Source of the DNA: Floridanema evergladense
Lineage (GTDB): Bacteria > Cyanobacteriota > Cyanobacteriia > Cyanobacteriales > Aerosakkonemataceae
Assembly (NCBI RefSeq): GCF_041929205.1
Contig: NZ_JBHFNT010000218.1
Length of the DNA: 64,000 nt
Reading direction: 5' to 3' (one strand)
Shown here piece by piece: positions 27,444 through 36,925 of this stretch (the stretch's first letter is position 1; each line of letters starts with the position of its first letter). The position numbers and the translations under genes were made by a program. The notes beneath the pieces were generated by a model. It did no database searches. It had not been told where the DNA came from and saw only the letters and a list, made by a program, of their open reading frames with translations.

Positions 27444-29561
27444 TCATAATAATTTATTTTGCTTACAAGGAATTTCCATTATAACTTCTGTACCCTGCCC
27501 TAGTGTGGAAATACACTTAAATTGACCACCGTGTTTTTCTACTACAATCTGATAACTAATTGATAATCCTAACCCGGTACCTTTACCTACGGGTTTCGTG
27601 GTAAAGAAAGGGTCAAAAAGTTTACGTCTGACATCCTCACTCATGCCGGGGCCATTATCCAGAATCCGAATAGCTAACCAAGGGGACTTACCATTAGAAA
27701 GCGGGGAATTTTGTGGAGATTGATTAGCGATCGCCTTTGCCCCAAAAGGCTCAATTAGCTCGGTGCGAATGCGAATACAAGGTGCAGAACAAGAACTAGG
27801 ATAACTCCTTTCCAAAGCATCGATCGCATTATTCAGCACATTCATAAACACCTGATTTAACTGTCCGGCGTAACATTCCACCAGTGGTAAATCTCCATAC
27901 TCCTTAATTACCAAAATCCCTGGATGTTCTGGAGTTGCCTTCAACCGATTTTGTAGTAGAGATAAAGTACTATCTATTCCCTCATGCAAATTAACAGGCT
28001 TCATTTCCGCTCGATCCAACAAAGCGAAATTCCGCAAAGACAAAACAATTTGACGAATTCTTTCTGCTCCTATTTGCATCGAACTCAGTAACTTTAACAA
28101 ATCTTCCAGCACAAAATTCAAATCAATTTCTTCAGCCCGAACTTGAATTTCTGGCACCGGAACCGGATAATACTTTTGATAAAGCTGCACTAAATCTAAT
28201 AAATCTTTGGCATACTGACTAGCGTAAGGTAAATTACAGTGAATAAAACTAACCGGATTATTAATTTCGTGAGCAATTCCTGCTACTAATTGTCCCAAAG
28301 AAGACATTTTTTCCGCTTGAATTAGCGAAGCTTGTGTCGATCGCAATTGATGTAAAGTAGCCGCCAACTGAGCCGCTTGTTCTTGTAATTCTACCTCTCT
28401 GCGGCGCAAAGCTTCTTCCACCTTTTGCCGTATCGCAATATCTTGTTTAAGCAATTCATTAGCCGCTTTTAACTCAGCAGTCCGTTCCTCAACTTGCCTT
28501 TTTAAATCATCATGAGCCTTTTGCAATTCTACTTCCGCTAACGCCCGCGAAAAAATTTCCCGCTGCAATCTTTGATTAGCTTCTCTTAACTCCCTGGTGC
28601 GTTCATCCACAGCTTGTTGTAACTCTTCAATCACCCCATACATTTCCGTAGCACCGAGAACTTTCAACAAGCTAGTTTGAGAAACCAGACCCAACAATTC
28701 GCCCCGATCGCCTGTGACTACCAAACGCCGGACATGACTCTGCTGCATCTGTTGATGAGCAATCCATAATGAATCTGAAGGACTCAAACAAAACAGCGGC
28801 GAACTCATCACCTCTTGGGCTTGCATTTGGGATAAATTCAGTTCCAGAGCTTGAAACTGGACAATATCTCCCTCAGTAACAATTCCCACAGGTACTATGT
28901 AACTTTCAAATTGATTCCCACTCTCAAAAGTATTTTTCTCCTCAATTTTAGTAATTACCACACAACTGACGCGATACTCTGACATCAACTGCGCTAAATT
29001 CAACACCGAGGTAGTCATTGGTGCATGAATTACTTGAGTATTCATCACATCTCCCACAGACCACAACCTAGTCAACAAATTCGCTGGCTGCATCGAGGCG
29101 CGAATACTTTTAGGTGTCAGCAGTCCCATCAGTTGACCTTGGGAGTCTAAAACTGGAAGGTGGCGAATTCGATATTGCCGAAAAATTGACAAAGCCGTAA
29201 AAATATCCTGCGAATCTGACTCGATCAGCTTAATTACCGGACTGGACATCACATCAGCTACTTTCACTCCCTGAAAGTTCATGCCGATCGCAGTTAGCCG
29301 CACAATATCCCGTTGAGTAAATATACCGACTAATTTAGCTCCTTCCATCACCAGCGCACAACTAGCTCTTTTGAAACTCTGTAGAGAAGTCTGATCTGTA
29401 TTTAGCGATCGTGACGAAGTATCTACTGGACAACTACTTCGCATCTGCGCCATCAGGTGCAGTACATCAATCACAGGAGTACCCAGTGTAACTCTCAGAG
29501 TCTGGGTGTCTATGGCACTTTTTAGAGATAGGGAGTATGGTGCTGCGCCGTTAAGCTGCAT
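27444..29561 (-). CDS. CBS-domain sensor histidine kinase
   Basis: 705 residues. The N-terminal 310 residues contain four CBS motifs in two pairs, which usually bind adenine nucleotides; for example LVGIFTQRDIVRL, LMGLLTPKSI, VPVGIVTEGDIV and LLGLVSQTSLL. A long coiled coil (about 315-415) leads to a HisKA-type helix with H431 in IAHEINNP and a HATPase with NVLNNAIDAL, DNGPGMSED and GKGTGLGL. Probably an energy-sensing soluble kinase. No cognate regulator is adjacent. Flanked by paralogous FHA genes. Confidence 0.9.
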   Translation of the reverse strand: MQLNGAAPYSLSLKSAIDTQTLRVTLGTPVIDVLHLMAQMRSSCPVDTSSRSLNTDQTSLQSFKRASCALVMEGAKLVGIFTQRDIVRLTAIGMNFQGVKVADVMSSPVIKLIESDSQDIFTALSIFRQYRIRHLPVLDSQGQLMGLLTPKSIRASMQPANLLTRLWSVGDVMNTQVIHAPMTTSVLNLAQLMSEYRVSCVVITKIEEKNTFESGNQFESYIVPVGIVTEGDIVQFQALELNLSQMQAQEVMSSPLFCLSPSDSLWIAHQQMQQSHVRRLVVTGDRGELLGLVSQTSLLKVLGATEMYGVIEELQQAVDERTRELREANQRLQREIFSRALAEVELQKAHDDLKRQVEERTAELKAANELLKQDIAIRQKVEEALRRREVELQEQAAQLAATLHQLRSTQASLIQAEKMSSLGQLVAGIAHEINNPVSFIHCNLPYASQYAKDLLDLVQLYQKYYPVPVPEIQVRAEEIDLNFVLEDLLKLLSSMQIGAERIRQIVLSLRNFALLDRAEMKPVNLHEGIDSTLSLLQNRLKATPEHPGILVIKEYGDLPLVECYAGQLNQVFMNVLNNAIDALERSYPSSCSAPCIRIRTELIEPFGAKAIANQSPQNSPLSNGKSPWLAIRILDNGPGMSEDVRRKLFDPFFTTKPVGKGTGLGLSISYQIVVEKHGGQFKCISTLGQGTEVIMEIPCKQNKLL

Positions 29562-29722
29562 GGAAATAAAAATAATGTGATGATTACTACATCACCACAT
29601 TAATTCAGCTTATTACATTTTGCATACTTCACAAAGAAAGAAATTGGTAGTCAGTAATAGACAATTGAATTCTTACTATCCATTACCTAATTACCAGTCT
29701 CGATCGTAATCATCAACTTTAA

Positions 29723-30160
29723 CTATTGATCTACTTGGGTGCTATCTTCTTTTTGTTCTTCACCTTTGGGATAAATTAAAGTATCTCTGGATTTTTCCGA
29801 CTTTGGTTCTCCTGATACTGGTTTTTGCGAAGTCGTTTTTTGTCCATCTGTCGTCCCAGAACTTCCCAAATGGATTTGAATTTGGGGTCCTGAGCGAGCT
29901 AACCGAATCATCACTCCATCTTTGATGGGTGCTTCAGTGATCCGTTTACCTTCTAAGTATGTGCCATTAGCACCCAAATTTATTACTTCCCATTTGGAAT
30001 GTTGACGACGCAGTTCTACATGATAGCGGGAGACTACGGCGCTATAAAGAATTACATCGTTATCGGTGGCACGTCCTATCCGAATCAGCGATTCATCTTC
30101 AAAAGTCCAGCTTTGAATGGGAATCGACTGAAGCGGATGTAGTAGGTTTAGTGTAATCAC
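29723..30160 (-). CDS. FHA domain protein (paralogue)
   Basis: 145 residues, one FHA domain: IGRATDNDVIL, SAVVSRYHVEL, GANGTYLEG, then a charged tail. The second of two related FHA genes in this block. It lies 30 bases downstream of the zinc-ribbon FHA gene and 161 bases upstream of the CBS-kinase on the same strand, so co-transcription is likely. Confidence 0.9.
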   Translation of the reverse strand: MITLNLLHPLQSIPIQSWTFEDESLIRIGRATDNDVILYSAVVSRYHVELRRQHSKWEVINLGANGTYLEGKRITEAPIKDGVMIRLARSGPQIQIHLGSSGTTDGQKTTSQKPVSGEPKSEKSRDTLIYPKGEEQKEDSTQVDQ

Positions 30161-30190
30161 ATTGGTAGTGTCTACTTTGGGTCTAATCGA

Positions 30191-30958
30191 CTAGGAAAGC
30201 TGAAATAAAAATGTTACAAGATCTCCCTTACCCAGGGAAATGCGATCGCCAGGACGCAATCGATGTCGATTACCCTTTGGCAAAGGCGTATGGTTAATGT
30301 AAGTTCCATTAGAGCTTCCTACATCTTCAATATAGTAGGCATCTCCCTCTACTCGAATATCTGCGTGGACTCTAGAAACTACCTCAGAATTAGGAAATCC
30401 AGAAACGTCGATATCTGGGGGAATTTGCTCATTAGGTTTTCCCAAATGAATAATTGATAAATTTTGTGGTAACTCAATATTAGTCTTAGTTTGGACGTGA
30501 TTGAGCACTGCTTTTTGTTGCTGAATCCGAGTCGGAGCAAGGGTTCCTTGATTTGGTGTGGCGCTGCTACTCGTTGCCACTTCTGGGTCTGGGGTCACAG
30601 GTGGTGGTGTTGGCGTTGGCGGTACAGTTGATGCTGGACTCAAATTTTCTGGGTCGGGTATGGAACCGACGACCAAGGGATCTGGTTGCACCAGGGGATC
30701 GGGTGCTGGTAAGTCCGGTAGAGAAGCTTCAGGTGTGGAACCGATCGCCACTGTAGCTGGAGCAGATGTTTGTGATTCTGCTACTGCTTCTGATTTATTC
30801 TGGAGACTAAAGCCGCACTGTCCGCAGAAACTAGCATCTGTTTGTACTGGTGCGCCGCACTGGGGGCAACTAGTAGTCGCAGGTAAGGGCGTGTAGCAGG
30901 CTTCGCATTGTACTGCGCCGTCTGGATTTTGGTGATTGCAGTTTGGACAAACAATCAT
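30191..30958 (-). CDS. Double zinc-ribbon FHA protein
   Basis: 255 residues. The N terminus has four CxxC pairs (CPNCNH, CEACYT, CPQCGA, CGQCGF) forming two zinc ribbons; a Pro/Ser/Thr-rich linker (about 60-150) follows; the last 100 residues are an FHA domain (NSEVVSRVHADIRV, DVGSSNGTYIN, GDRISLG). First gene of the minus-strand FHA/kinase block and likely a phosphothreonine-binding adaptor. Confidence 0.9.
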   Translation of the reverse strand: MIVCPNCNHQNPDGAVQCEACYTPLPATTSCPQCGAPVQTDASFCGQCGFSLQNKSEAVAESQTSAPATVAIGSTPEASLPDLPAPDPLVQPDPLVVGSIPDPENLSPASTVPPTPTPPPVTPDPEVATSSSATPNQGTLAPTRIQQQKAVLNHVQTKTNIELPQNLSIIHLGKPNEQIPPDIDVSGFPNSEVVSRVHADIRVEGDAYYIEDVGSSNGTYINHTPLPKGNRHRLRPGDRISLGKGDLVTFLFQLS

Positions 30959-31041
30959 GAAGTTTTTTTTATCTAGAGGTCGTTTTCGAGGGATTTGGTG
31001 GATTTTAGCTGTTATCCAGTTGCTCTCCTAACTAAATTTTA

Positions 31042-31779
31042 TTATGGTTCTGAGGTAACTAAATTGAGATTCTTGGCTGCTGATTCGTCTAATAGCCACC
31101 AAAGTTGTCCTTGAGGTTGAATCAGTCGAGCTGGATAGGCGATCGCGTCGGCTTCTGGAGCAAAAACCTCGGCTAGGGCTGCCTGTTTATTGGTACCCGC
31201 AACAATAAATACCACATTACGAGCGTTATTGATTAGGGGTACTGTCAACGTTAAGCGGGGTTGACCGTCTTTGTTGCCTACGGTAACTAAACGATCGCTT
31301 ACTTGCAGCGCTTCTGTATGGGGAAACAAAGAGGCAGTATGCCCATCATCTCCCATTCCTAATAAAACAATATCAAATATTGGTATCTCTCCAGCTGATA
31401 GGGAAAAGAATTCTTCTAATTCGGTTTGGTGTTTTTCCGCGTCTGCTGCGGGATCTTCTGCTCCCGTAGGCATGGGGTGAATATTGCTACTGGGGATATT
31501 TACTTTGTCTAGCCAAGCTTGTCGCGTCATTCTTTGATTGCTGTCGGGGTGGTTTGCTGGGACGTAGCGTTCGTCGCCCCAGAATACATGAATTTTTTCC
31601 CAAGGCAGGTTTTGTTTGGCGATCGCTTCATACAGCGCTTTGGGTGTACTGCCCCCGGAAAGGGCAATGGTACAAATTCCCCGTTGGTCGATCGCTTCGG
31701 TAATCTTTTCTACGACTAAACTCAGCGATCGAGAAATTAATTCTTCCGTCGCAGGAAGTACTTCCACAATCTTACCCAT
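31042..31779 (-). CDS. pgl: 6-phosphogluconolactonase (DevB type)
   Basis: 245 residues from ATG 31779, which has GAGGAGG nine bases upstream; an in-frame TTG at 31797 overlaps that ribosome-binding site and is rejected. Motifs: ALSGGSTPKALY, VFWGDERYVP, LGMGDDGHTASLFP and ARLIQPQG. It hydrolyses 6-phosphogluconolactone in the oxidative pentose phosphate pathway, the main dark NADPH source in cyanobacteria. Confidence 0.93.
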   Translation of the reverse strand: MGKIVEVLPATEELISRSLSLVVEKITEAIDQRGICTIALSGGSTPKALYEAIAKQNLPWEKIHVFWGDERYVPANHPDSNQRMTRQAWLDKVNIPSSNIHPMPTGAEDPAADAEKHQTELEEFFSLSAGEIPIFDIVLLGMGDDGHTASLFPHTEALQVSDRLVTVGNKDGQPRLTLTVPLINNARNVVFIVAGTNKQAALAEVFAPEADAIAYPARLIQPQGQLWWLLDESAAKNLNLVTSEP

Positions 31780-32005
31780 AAGTTTCTGCCTCCTCAACTT
31801 TCTTTGTTCCCGACTAAAGCATAATCTATCGAGAATCAGAGAGTAATTTCTGTGTTAACCTTGCCTTTTAGCCTGGTCAATAGTAACCTTAAACTAAAAA
31901 AATCTCTGTTGAGCGTATTTGCGTCCATCTATTTAACTGGTACTCTAAACTGAAGATTTGCCAAAAACTATTAGGAGCAACTAGCGAACGATTGCTTATC
32001 CCAAA

Positions 32006-32893
32006 ATGGTAGACCCGAAAGAAAACGTTGCTAAGCAAGCACGAAGCGGAAGCGTAGCAGCCATAATTCAAGTACTTAATGACAAACTGGCTGATACCGG
32101 AGTCAGAACTAGAGCCGTGCGCGAAAATGACTTGCTACAGCTACTATGTGAAGCTGAAAAGGCGGATAAATTGGAAAAATCAATGTTAGTGCCGCAAATT
32201 CAGGAAATATTGGCGAGCATTAGTCCCCGCAATATCCGTCGAGCCAAAATTAATAGTCGCATCATTCAAGAACAGCAATTAATCTGGTTAGAAGAGATTA
32301 ACCGCGATCCCGAAAAGAATTTACTCTGGGTAGAAGAAATTAAATTACCCAAACGTCATTTTTGGGAACGCTGGGCAGAAAGTTTATCCGAGCAAAAAGT
32401 TAGTTTGGGTAAACAACCAACACTGAAAGCTTCTTTAACTCCTGTGGAACGTTCTCGACAACAATGGCGCAGAGGCATTATTGTCGGAGCTTTACTCAGC
32501 TTATCAGTCTCACTAATTGGCTGGGGTATTTATTACGGTATTAGTCGCCTAACTAGTGAAACCACAGCGAAAACGTCCAAATTATCATCCTCCAATTATC
32601 AAGCTAACTCTGCTAAAGCCGTTGTTCAACAAACAGATGTATCGGTTGACACAGATCCCTTTAATATAGCGGTGAAGTTAGCGGAACAAGCTGTAGCCGC
32701 AGGTCAGGTTGCCAAAACTCCGGCTCAGTGGTTAGAAATAGCTGCTAAGTGGCAAAAGGCTTCGGATTATATGGGGAATGTGCCAAAAAATGACGATCGC
32801 TACAAATTAGCGCAAAATCGTAAAGTTTTGTATCGTCAAAGTAGCGAAATCGCTTTGAAAGAGGCACAAAAAAAACGCTCTACTGAACCTTAA
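32006..32893 (+). CDS. Conserved cyanobacterial protein with one membrane span
   Basis: 295 residues. The cytoplasmic half is helical and charged; one membrane segment lies at about 162-182 (GIIVGALLSLSVSLIGWGIY). The C-terminal part (DPFNIAVKLAEQAVAAGQVAKTPAQWLEIAAKWQKA) is a helical module I have seen at the ends of several cyanobacterial membrane proteins. Function unknown. Confidence 0.7.
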   Translation: MVDPKENVAKQARSGSVAAIIQVLNDKLADTGVRTRAVRENDLLQLLCEAEKADKLEKSMLVPQIQEILASISPRNIRRAKINSRIIQEQQLIWLEEINRDPEKNLLWVEEIKLPKRHFWERWAESLSEQKVSLGKQPTLKASLTPVERSRQQWRRGIIVGALLSLSVSLIGWGIYYGISRLTSETTAKTSKLSSSNYQANSAKAVVQQTDVSVDTDPFNIAVKLAEQAVAAGQVAKTPAQWLEIAAKWQKASDYMGNVPKNDDRYKLAQNRKVLYRQSSEIALKEAQKKRSTEP

Positions 32894-33243
32894 GTAAGAA
32901 CTCTCGATGCTAAAGTACAACAATTTGTCAATCTATAGAGAAAACACGGATGCTAGTTTCATCCGCTAGACGATAATCTAGTGCCAGTTGTGTTCAGTTA
33001 TATAAGTTCGATCGCATTTACTATAAGTCTGGCTAATTGAGAAAGAATATTTCCCAGAGTCAAATACTTAAAGGCAGTGATATCGGCAATTATACTGCTA
33101 ATCAAACTGCATACGAGTAACATCACCTATCCTAAAGCCAAAGCCAGATGTTAAGGAAATATCTCTACTCTGGAATTTAGTTCCTAACAGCCGGACTGCA
33201 TCGAAGACAGCAACGACTCCCAGCCTTGTCAGACTAAATAGCA
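32894..33243. other. 350-bp gap with no gene seen
   Basis: No convincing ORF or RNA. A small hairpin (CGGATG at about 32947, pairing with CATCCG) could end the upstream transcript but has no T tract. The promoter of the downstream GAF-kinase gene presumably lies here. Confidence 0.5.
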
Positions 33244-34674
33244 ATGGCAACATCACAAATTCATTTGTATAAACAATTGGACATCTCATCAAGGCATCAA
33301 GCTTTGCTTAATCAGTTAACGATGGCTATCCGTAGCTGTACCGAACTGGAGCAAATTCTCAAGTTAGCTGTAGATGGTTTAGTACGGAATCTACAAATTG
33401 AGCGGTGTCTGGTTTTATTATTAAAGTACGTAGATCCGCTGATCAAAAACCGTTCTCAAACTCCCATTCCTAGAGCCAAAGCCACTGTAATCTATGAATG
33501 GCCTATTTTAGCTTTGGAAGGAAATCAACCCTCGTTAAGTTCAATTAACCAATCCTTTTCGCTGTCGGAATGTAGTTTGTGTCAAATGGCTTATCAAAAT
33601 ACTCCCAAGCCATTAATTTTGAACGACTCCATTTTTGCTGGTGATTCTGCTGATAATGTAGCAGCAGTTTTTAATCTTGACAGTATGCCAAACTTACTGT
33701 TGATTTCTTTGGAAAGTCAGGGAACTGTGTTGGGTTTTTTGGCGTTACAACAACGTCAACCAAGGATTTGGTTAACCGAAGAGTTGGAATTGGTAGAGTT
33801 AGTGAGCGCTCAGTTGAGTATTGCGGTGCTTCAGTTTCAGACTTTGCGCCAAACTTCAGCTTTGGTGGAAGAAAGGACGGCTCAGTTAGAGTGGAGTTTG
33901 TCTGTTCAAGCGAAACTTTATGAAAAAACTCGCCAACAAATTGACCAGTTACGCCGTTTAAATACGCTCAAAGATGAGTTTCTCAGTACAATGAGCGACC
34001 AAATGCGGAACCCTTTGGCAAGTATGAGAATGGCAATTTGTATGTTACGCCAACCTGGGTTGCCTGTGGAGCGTCAGGTTAGGTATCTGGATATTTTGGA
34101 GCAACAGTGTAATTTAGAGATTAATTTGATTAATGATTTGCTGACTTTACAAGAGTTGGAGTCTCAGAAGTCTCGACTGCAACCACAAAAAGTGGATATT
34201 AAGGAGGTAATTGAAAGGTTGGAGCAGTCTTTTACTCAGAAGTGGTCGGTGAAGGGATTAAGTATGGAGGTGCATCTACCAAAGCGATCGCTAGTGTTAG
34301 ATACTGATGCTGATAGCGTCAACCGCATTCTCCAAGAATTACTCACCAATGCAGGTAAGTACTCCGAACCTGACACAAAAGTTGTCTTGAGAGCTACTTA
34401 CCAAGATAATCAAAAGGTACCGCAAATTATTTTGTCAATCTCAAATGTTGGTGCGAGCATCTCACCAGCGGAACAGGACTATATTTTCGAGAAGTTCCGT
34501 CGGGGTGAGGGAGTGATGCAAAAAGGAATTCAAGGTACTGGTTTAGGATTAGCTTTGGTTAAATGTTTAGTAGAGCATTTGAATGGGGTAATTAATGTTT
34601 CTAGCTCTCCGATCGATGGTAGTCAGTCATGGTTAACTTGCTTTACTCTGACTTTACCGCAAATGCAGGGCTGA
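33244..34674 (+). CDS. GAF-domain histidine-kinase relative without the phospho-histidine
   Basis: 476 residues. GAF domain at about 20-205, coiled coil, then a HisKA-like segment DEFLSTMSDQMRNPLASM in which the residue aligned with the phospho-accepting His is D252, and a HATPase with N box LQELLTNAGKYSEP. The G1 box reads SNVGASIS instead of DxGxGI, losing the adenine-contacting Asp, while GTGLGLALVK is kept. Two independent losses suggest a pseudokinase or a partner for another kinase. Stand-alone gene. Confidence 0.85.
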   Translation: MATSQIHLYKQLDISSRHQALLNQLTMAIRSCTELEQILKLAVDGLVRNLQIERCLVLLLKYVDPLIKNRSQTPIPRAKATVIYEWPILALEGNQPSLSSINQSFSLSECSLCQMAYQNTPKPLILNDSIFAGDSADNVAAVFNLDSMPNLLLISLESQGTVLGFLALQQRQPRIWLTEELELVELVSAQLSIAVLQFQTLRQTSALVEERTAQLEWSLSVQAKLYEKTRQQIDQLRRLNTLKDEFLSTMSDQMRNPLASMRMAICMLRQPGLPVERQVRYLDILEQQCNLEINLINDLLTLQELESQKSRLQPQKVDIKEVIERLEQSFTQKWSVKGLSMEVHLPKRSLVLDTDADSVNRILQELLTNAGKYSEPDTKVVLRATYQDNQKVPQIILSISNVGASISPAEQDYIFEKFRRGEGVMQKGIQGTGLGLALVKCLVEHLNGVINVSSSPIDGSQSWLTCFTLTLPQMQG

Positions 34675-34875
34675 ACCACAGATTTTGCTTTTCCAATCTT
34701 GATTTTGTACTATTTGAAATATCTACGGTGCATAACTTAATCTGGGAATTGATGATAGGCGGTCTTGGTGATTAAAACTGGAGTTATCTCAATCTAAAGT
34801 TCGTTTGCTTTGAGTTTGTTTGTATACTCCTTATAATCTTTGGGTTCCCATCTAAAATTCCTTATCTTAAATGCT

Positions 34876-36564
34876 ATGGCTATAACTGCTACGCCAAATC
34901 CACCAAAACTGTGCCGCTGGCAAAGACCTAAATATTCTCAACTGACTCGTCAGATCGATATTTTTAGTGCTGCCATAACTTTTATATTTTATTTGTGGTG
35001 GGATGCGACTTTTCCTAATAATTCTGTTTTACATAAAAAACGACGTGCTGAGTGGTTAAAAGAAACTTTCCTGGATTTAGGGCCAACTTTTGTAAAAATT
35101 GGACAGGCGCTATCTACTCGTGCGGATTTGTTACCTTCAGAGTATGTGAAAGCGTTATCGGAATTGCAAGATAGGGTTCCCCAAATTACGGCAGAGGAGG
35201 CTATTTGTGTAGTTGAGTCGGAATTGGGTAAGTCTATTTATGTGTTATATCGTGATTTTGAACGTTGTCCGATCGCAGCCGCGAGTTTAGGTCAAGTACA
35301 TCGCGCTTGGTTACACACGGGAGAAGAGGTAGTTGTTAAAGTTCAGCGTCCGGGATTAGAAAATTTGTTTAAATTAGATTTTAAAATTCTCCGTCAATTA
35401 GTACAATTTTGCCAGCGCTATTTACCTTGGACTATCAAATATGATTTAGAAGCTATTTACAATGAGTTTTTCAATCTTTTATATCAAGAAATTGATTACG
35501 TCCAAGAGGGTAAAAACGCCGATCGATTTCGCCAAAATTTCCAAGATAATCCTGATATTTGGGTGCCGAAGGTATATTGGGAATATACCACCACTAAGGT
35601 ATTAACTTTAGAATATGCTCCCGGAATTAAAATAGATGATAAGGAAACCCTAGAAACTTGTGGGTTAAATGTGAAAAAAATTAATCAAGTTGGCATTTGT
35701 TGTTATTTGAAACAATTATTAATTGATGGTTTTTTTCAAGCCGATCCCCATCCGGGAAATATGGCGGTTAGTTTGGAAGGAAGGCTGATATTTTATGATT
35801 TTGGTATGATGGCAGAGGTTAAGTCTTTGGCAAAAGAGCAAATGCTAAAGACTTTTTTTGCTGTGTTAAGGAAGGACACAATTACAGTATTAGACAGCTT
35901 GATTAATATGGGTTTAATTGAGCCTGTTGCTGATATGACTCCGGTGAAAAGGCTGATTACTTTTTTATTAGATAAGTTTACGGAAAAGCCGATCGATCTG
36001 CAAGCTTTTGGGGAAATTCGCCAAGAGTTATATGCCATGTTTGAGCAACAACCTTTCCGATTACCTGCACAAATGACTTATATTTTAAAGTCATTAACTA
36101 CTTTGGATGGAGTTGCCAGAACTCTCGATCCCCAATATAGTTTAGTGGCTGCGGCTCAACCTTTTGTCAGAAGTATTACTTTATCTAGAGGACGAATTAC
36201 TAGTGTTGGGGAATTAGCTAGACAAACGCGAGATTATATTAAATATAGGTTACGACAACCTAGTAAAACGGAACTGGCGCTGCAACGTTGGCAGGAAAGA
36301 ATTGCTAGTGGTGAGATCCAATTTCGGAGTAAGTCTGAGGCTAGCGATCGCATTCTCAAACGCATTCATCTAGCCATTAAAACTCTGATTTACGCCTGTT
36401 TAACTGGATTTACTCTGCTCAGTGCTGCTGTGTTACTCTTGGGACAGTATCGTGCTTTGGCTCCGATCGCTTTTGCTTTATCCGGGTTATGCTCGTTATT
36501 TTTGCTACGCTCTTTAATTAACTTGACAGCTAGAGAAAAGCTAGATAAATTGGCAGAAAAATAA
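34876..36564 (+). CDS. ABC1/UbiB-family atypical kinase
   Basis: 562 residues from ATG 34876; a TTG at 34840 is in frame but less likely. Family marks: FVKIGQALSTRADLLP (KxGQ motif), AAASLGQVHRA (alanine-rich loop), VVVKVQRPG lysine, ADPHPGNM and YDFGMM. Two hydrophobic segments end the protein (about 500-550). These membrane-associated atypical kinases support quinone and prenyl-lipid metabolism. A terminator-like hairpin follows. Confidence 0.9.
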   Translation: MAITATPNPPKLCRWQRPKYSQLTRQIDIFSAAITFIFYLWWDATFPNNSVLHKKRRAEWLKETFLDLGPTFVKIGQALSTRADLLPSEYVKALSELQDRVPQITAEEAICVVESELGKSIYVLYRDFERCPIAAASLGQVHRAWLHTGEEVVVKVQRPGLENLFKLDFKILRQLVQFCQRYLPWTIKYDLEAIYNEFFNLLYQEIDYVQEGKNADRFRQNFQDNPDIWVPKVYWEYTTTKVLTLEYAPGIKIDDKETLETCGLNVKKINQVGICCYLKQLLIDGFFQADPHPGNMAVSLEGRLIFYDFGMMAEVKSLAKEQMLKTFFAVLRKDTITVLDSLINMGLIEPVADMTPVKRLITFLLDKFTEKPIDLQAFGEIRQELYAMFEQQPFRLPAQMTYILKSLTTLDGVARTLDPQYSLVAAAQPFVRSITLSRGRITSVGELARQTRDYIKYRLRQPSKTELALQRWQERIASGEIQFRSKSEASDRILKRIHLAIKTLIYACLTGFTLLSAAVLLLGQYRALAPIAFALSGLCSLFLLRSLINLTAREKLDKLAEK

Positions 36565-36622
36565 GCATTATTAATCTTTCCAGACCACAAAGATAAAAAT
36601 TAAATTTACCCCTAAAATATAG

Positions 36623-36658
36623 GAAAGGCGATAAGAAAATCTTTTCCTTTCGCCTTTC
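36623..36658 (+). terminator. Terminator-like hairpin after ABC1 kinase gene
   Basis: GAAAGGCG (36623-36630) pairs with CGCCTTTC (36651-36658) with further internal pairing and a downstream T-rich stretch. It lies 58 bases past the ABC1 stop, just before the convergent tRNA-Glu gene. Confidence 0.6.
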
Positions 36659-36680
36659 ATATTTCTGTATTTCTTTGGGA

Positions 36681-36753
36681 TACCCCCAGGGGAATTCGAA
36701 TCCCCGTCGCATCCGTGAAAGGGATGTGTCCTAGGCCTCTAGACGATGGGGGC
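36681..36753 (-). tRNA. trnE-UUC: tRNA-Glu (UUC)
   Basis: Canonical 73-base cloverleaf: acceptor GCCCCCA with TGGGGGT, anticodon loop CTTTCAC (UUC), T loop TTCGAAT, discriminator A, no encoded CCA. It is a normal housekeeping tRNA, in contrast to the array copies. In cyanobacteria this tRNA also supplies glutamyl-tRNA for tetrapyrrole synthesis. Confidence 0.95.
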
Positions 36754-36888
36754 GTGTCATCCACACCTTTATAATAATATCCATTATTCCCAAGGCTGTC
36801 AACCCCTTATTTCATTTTTTTATGATCTTTTTTTGCTGAGACAGAGCAAGGGGGACAAGGGGACAACAAGAAAATTTATTTCTTCTCC

Positions 36889-36922
36889 TCTCCCCTGCTC
36901 CCCTGCTCCCCTGCTCCCCTGC
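36889..36922. repeat. CTCCCCTG tandem repeat
   Basis: Four units of CTCCCCTG lie between tRNA-Glu and the end of the WD40 gene. Non-coding low-complexity sequence. Confidence 0.7.
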
Positions 36923-36925
36923 CTT

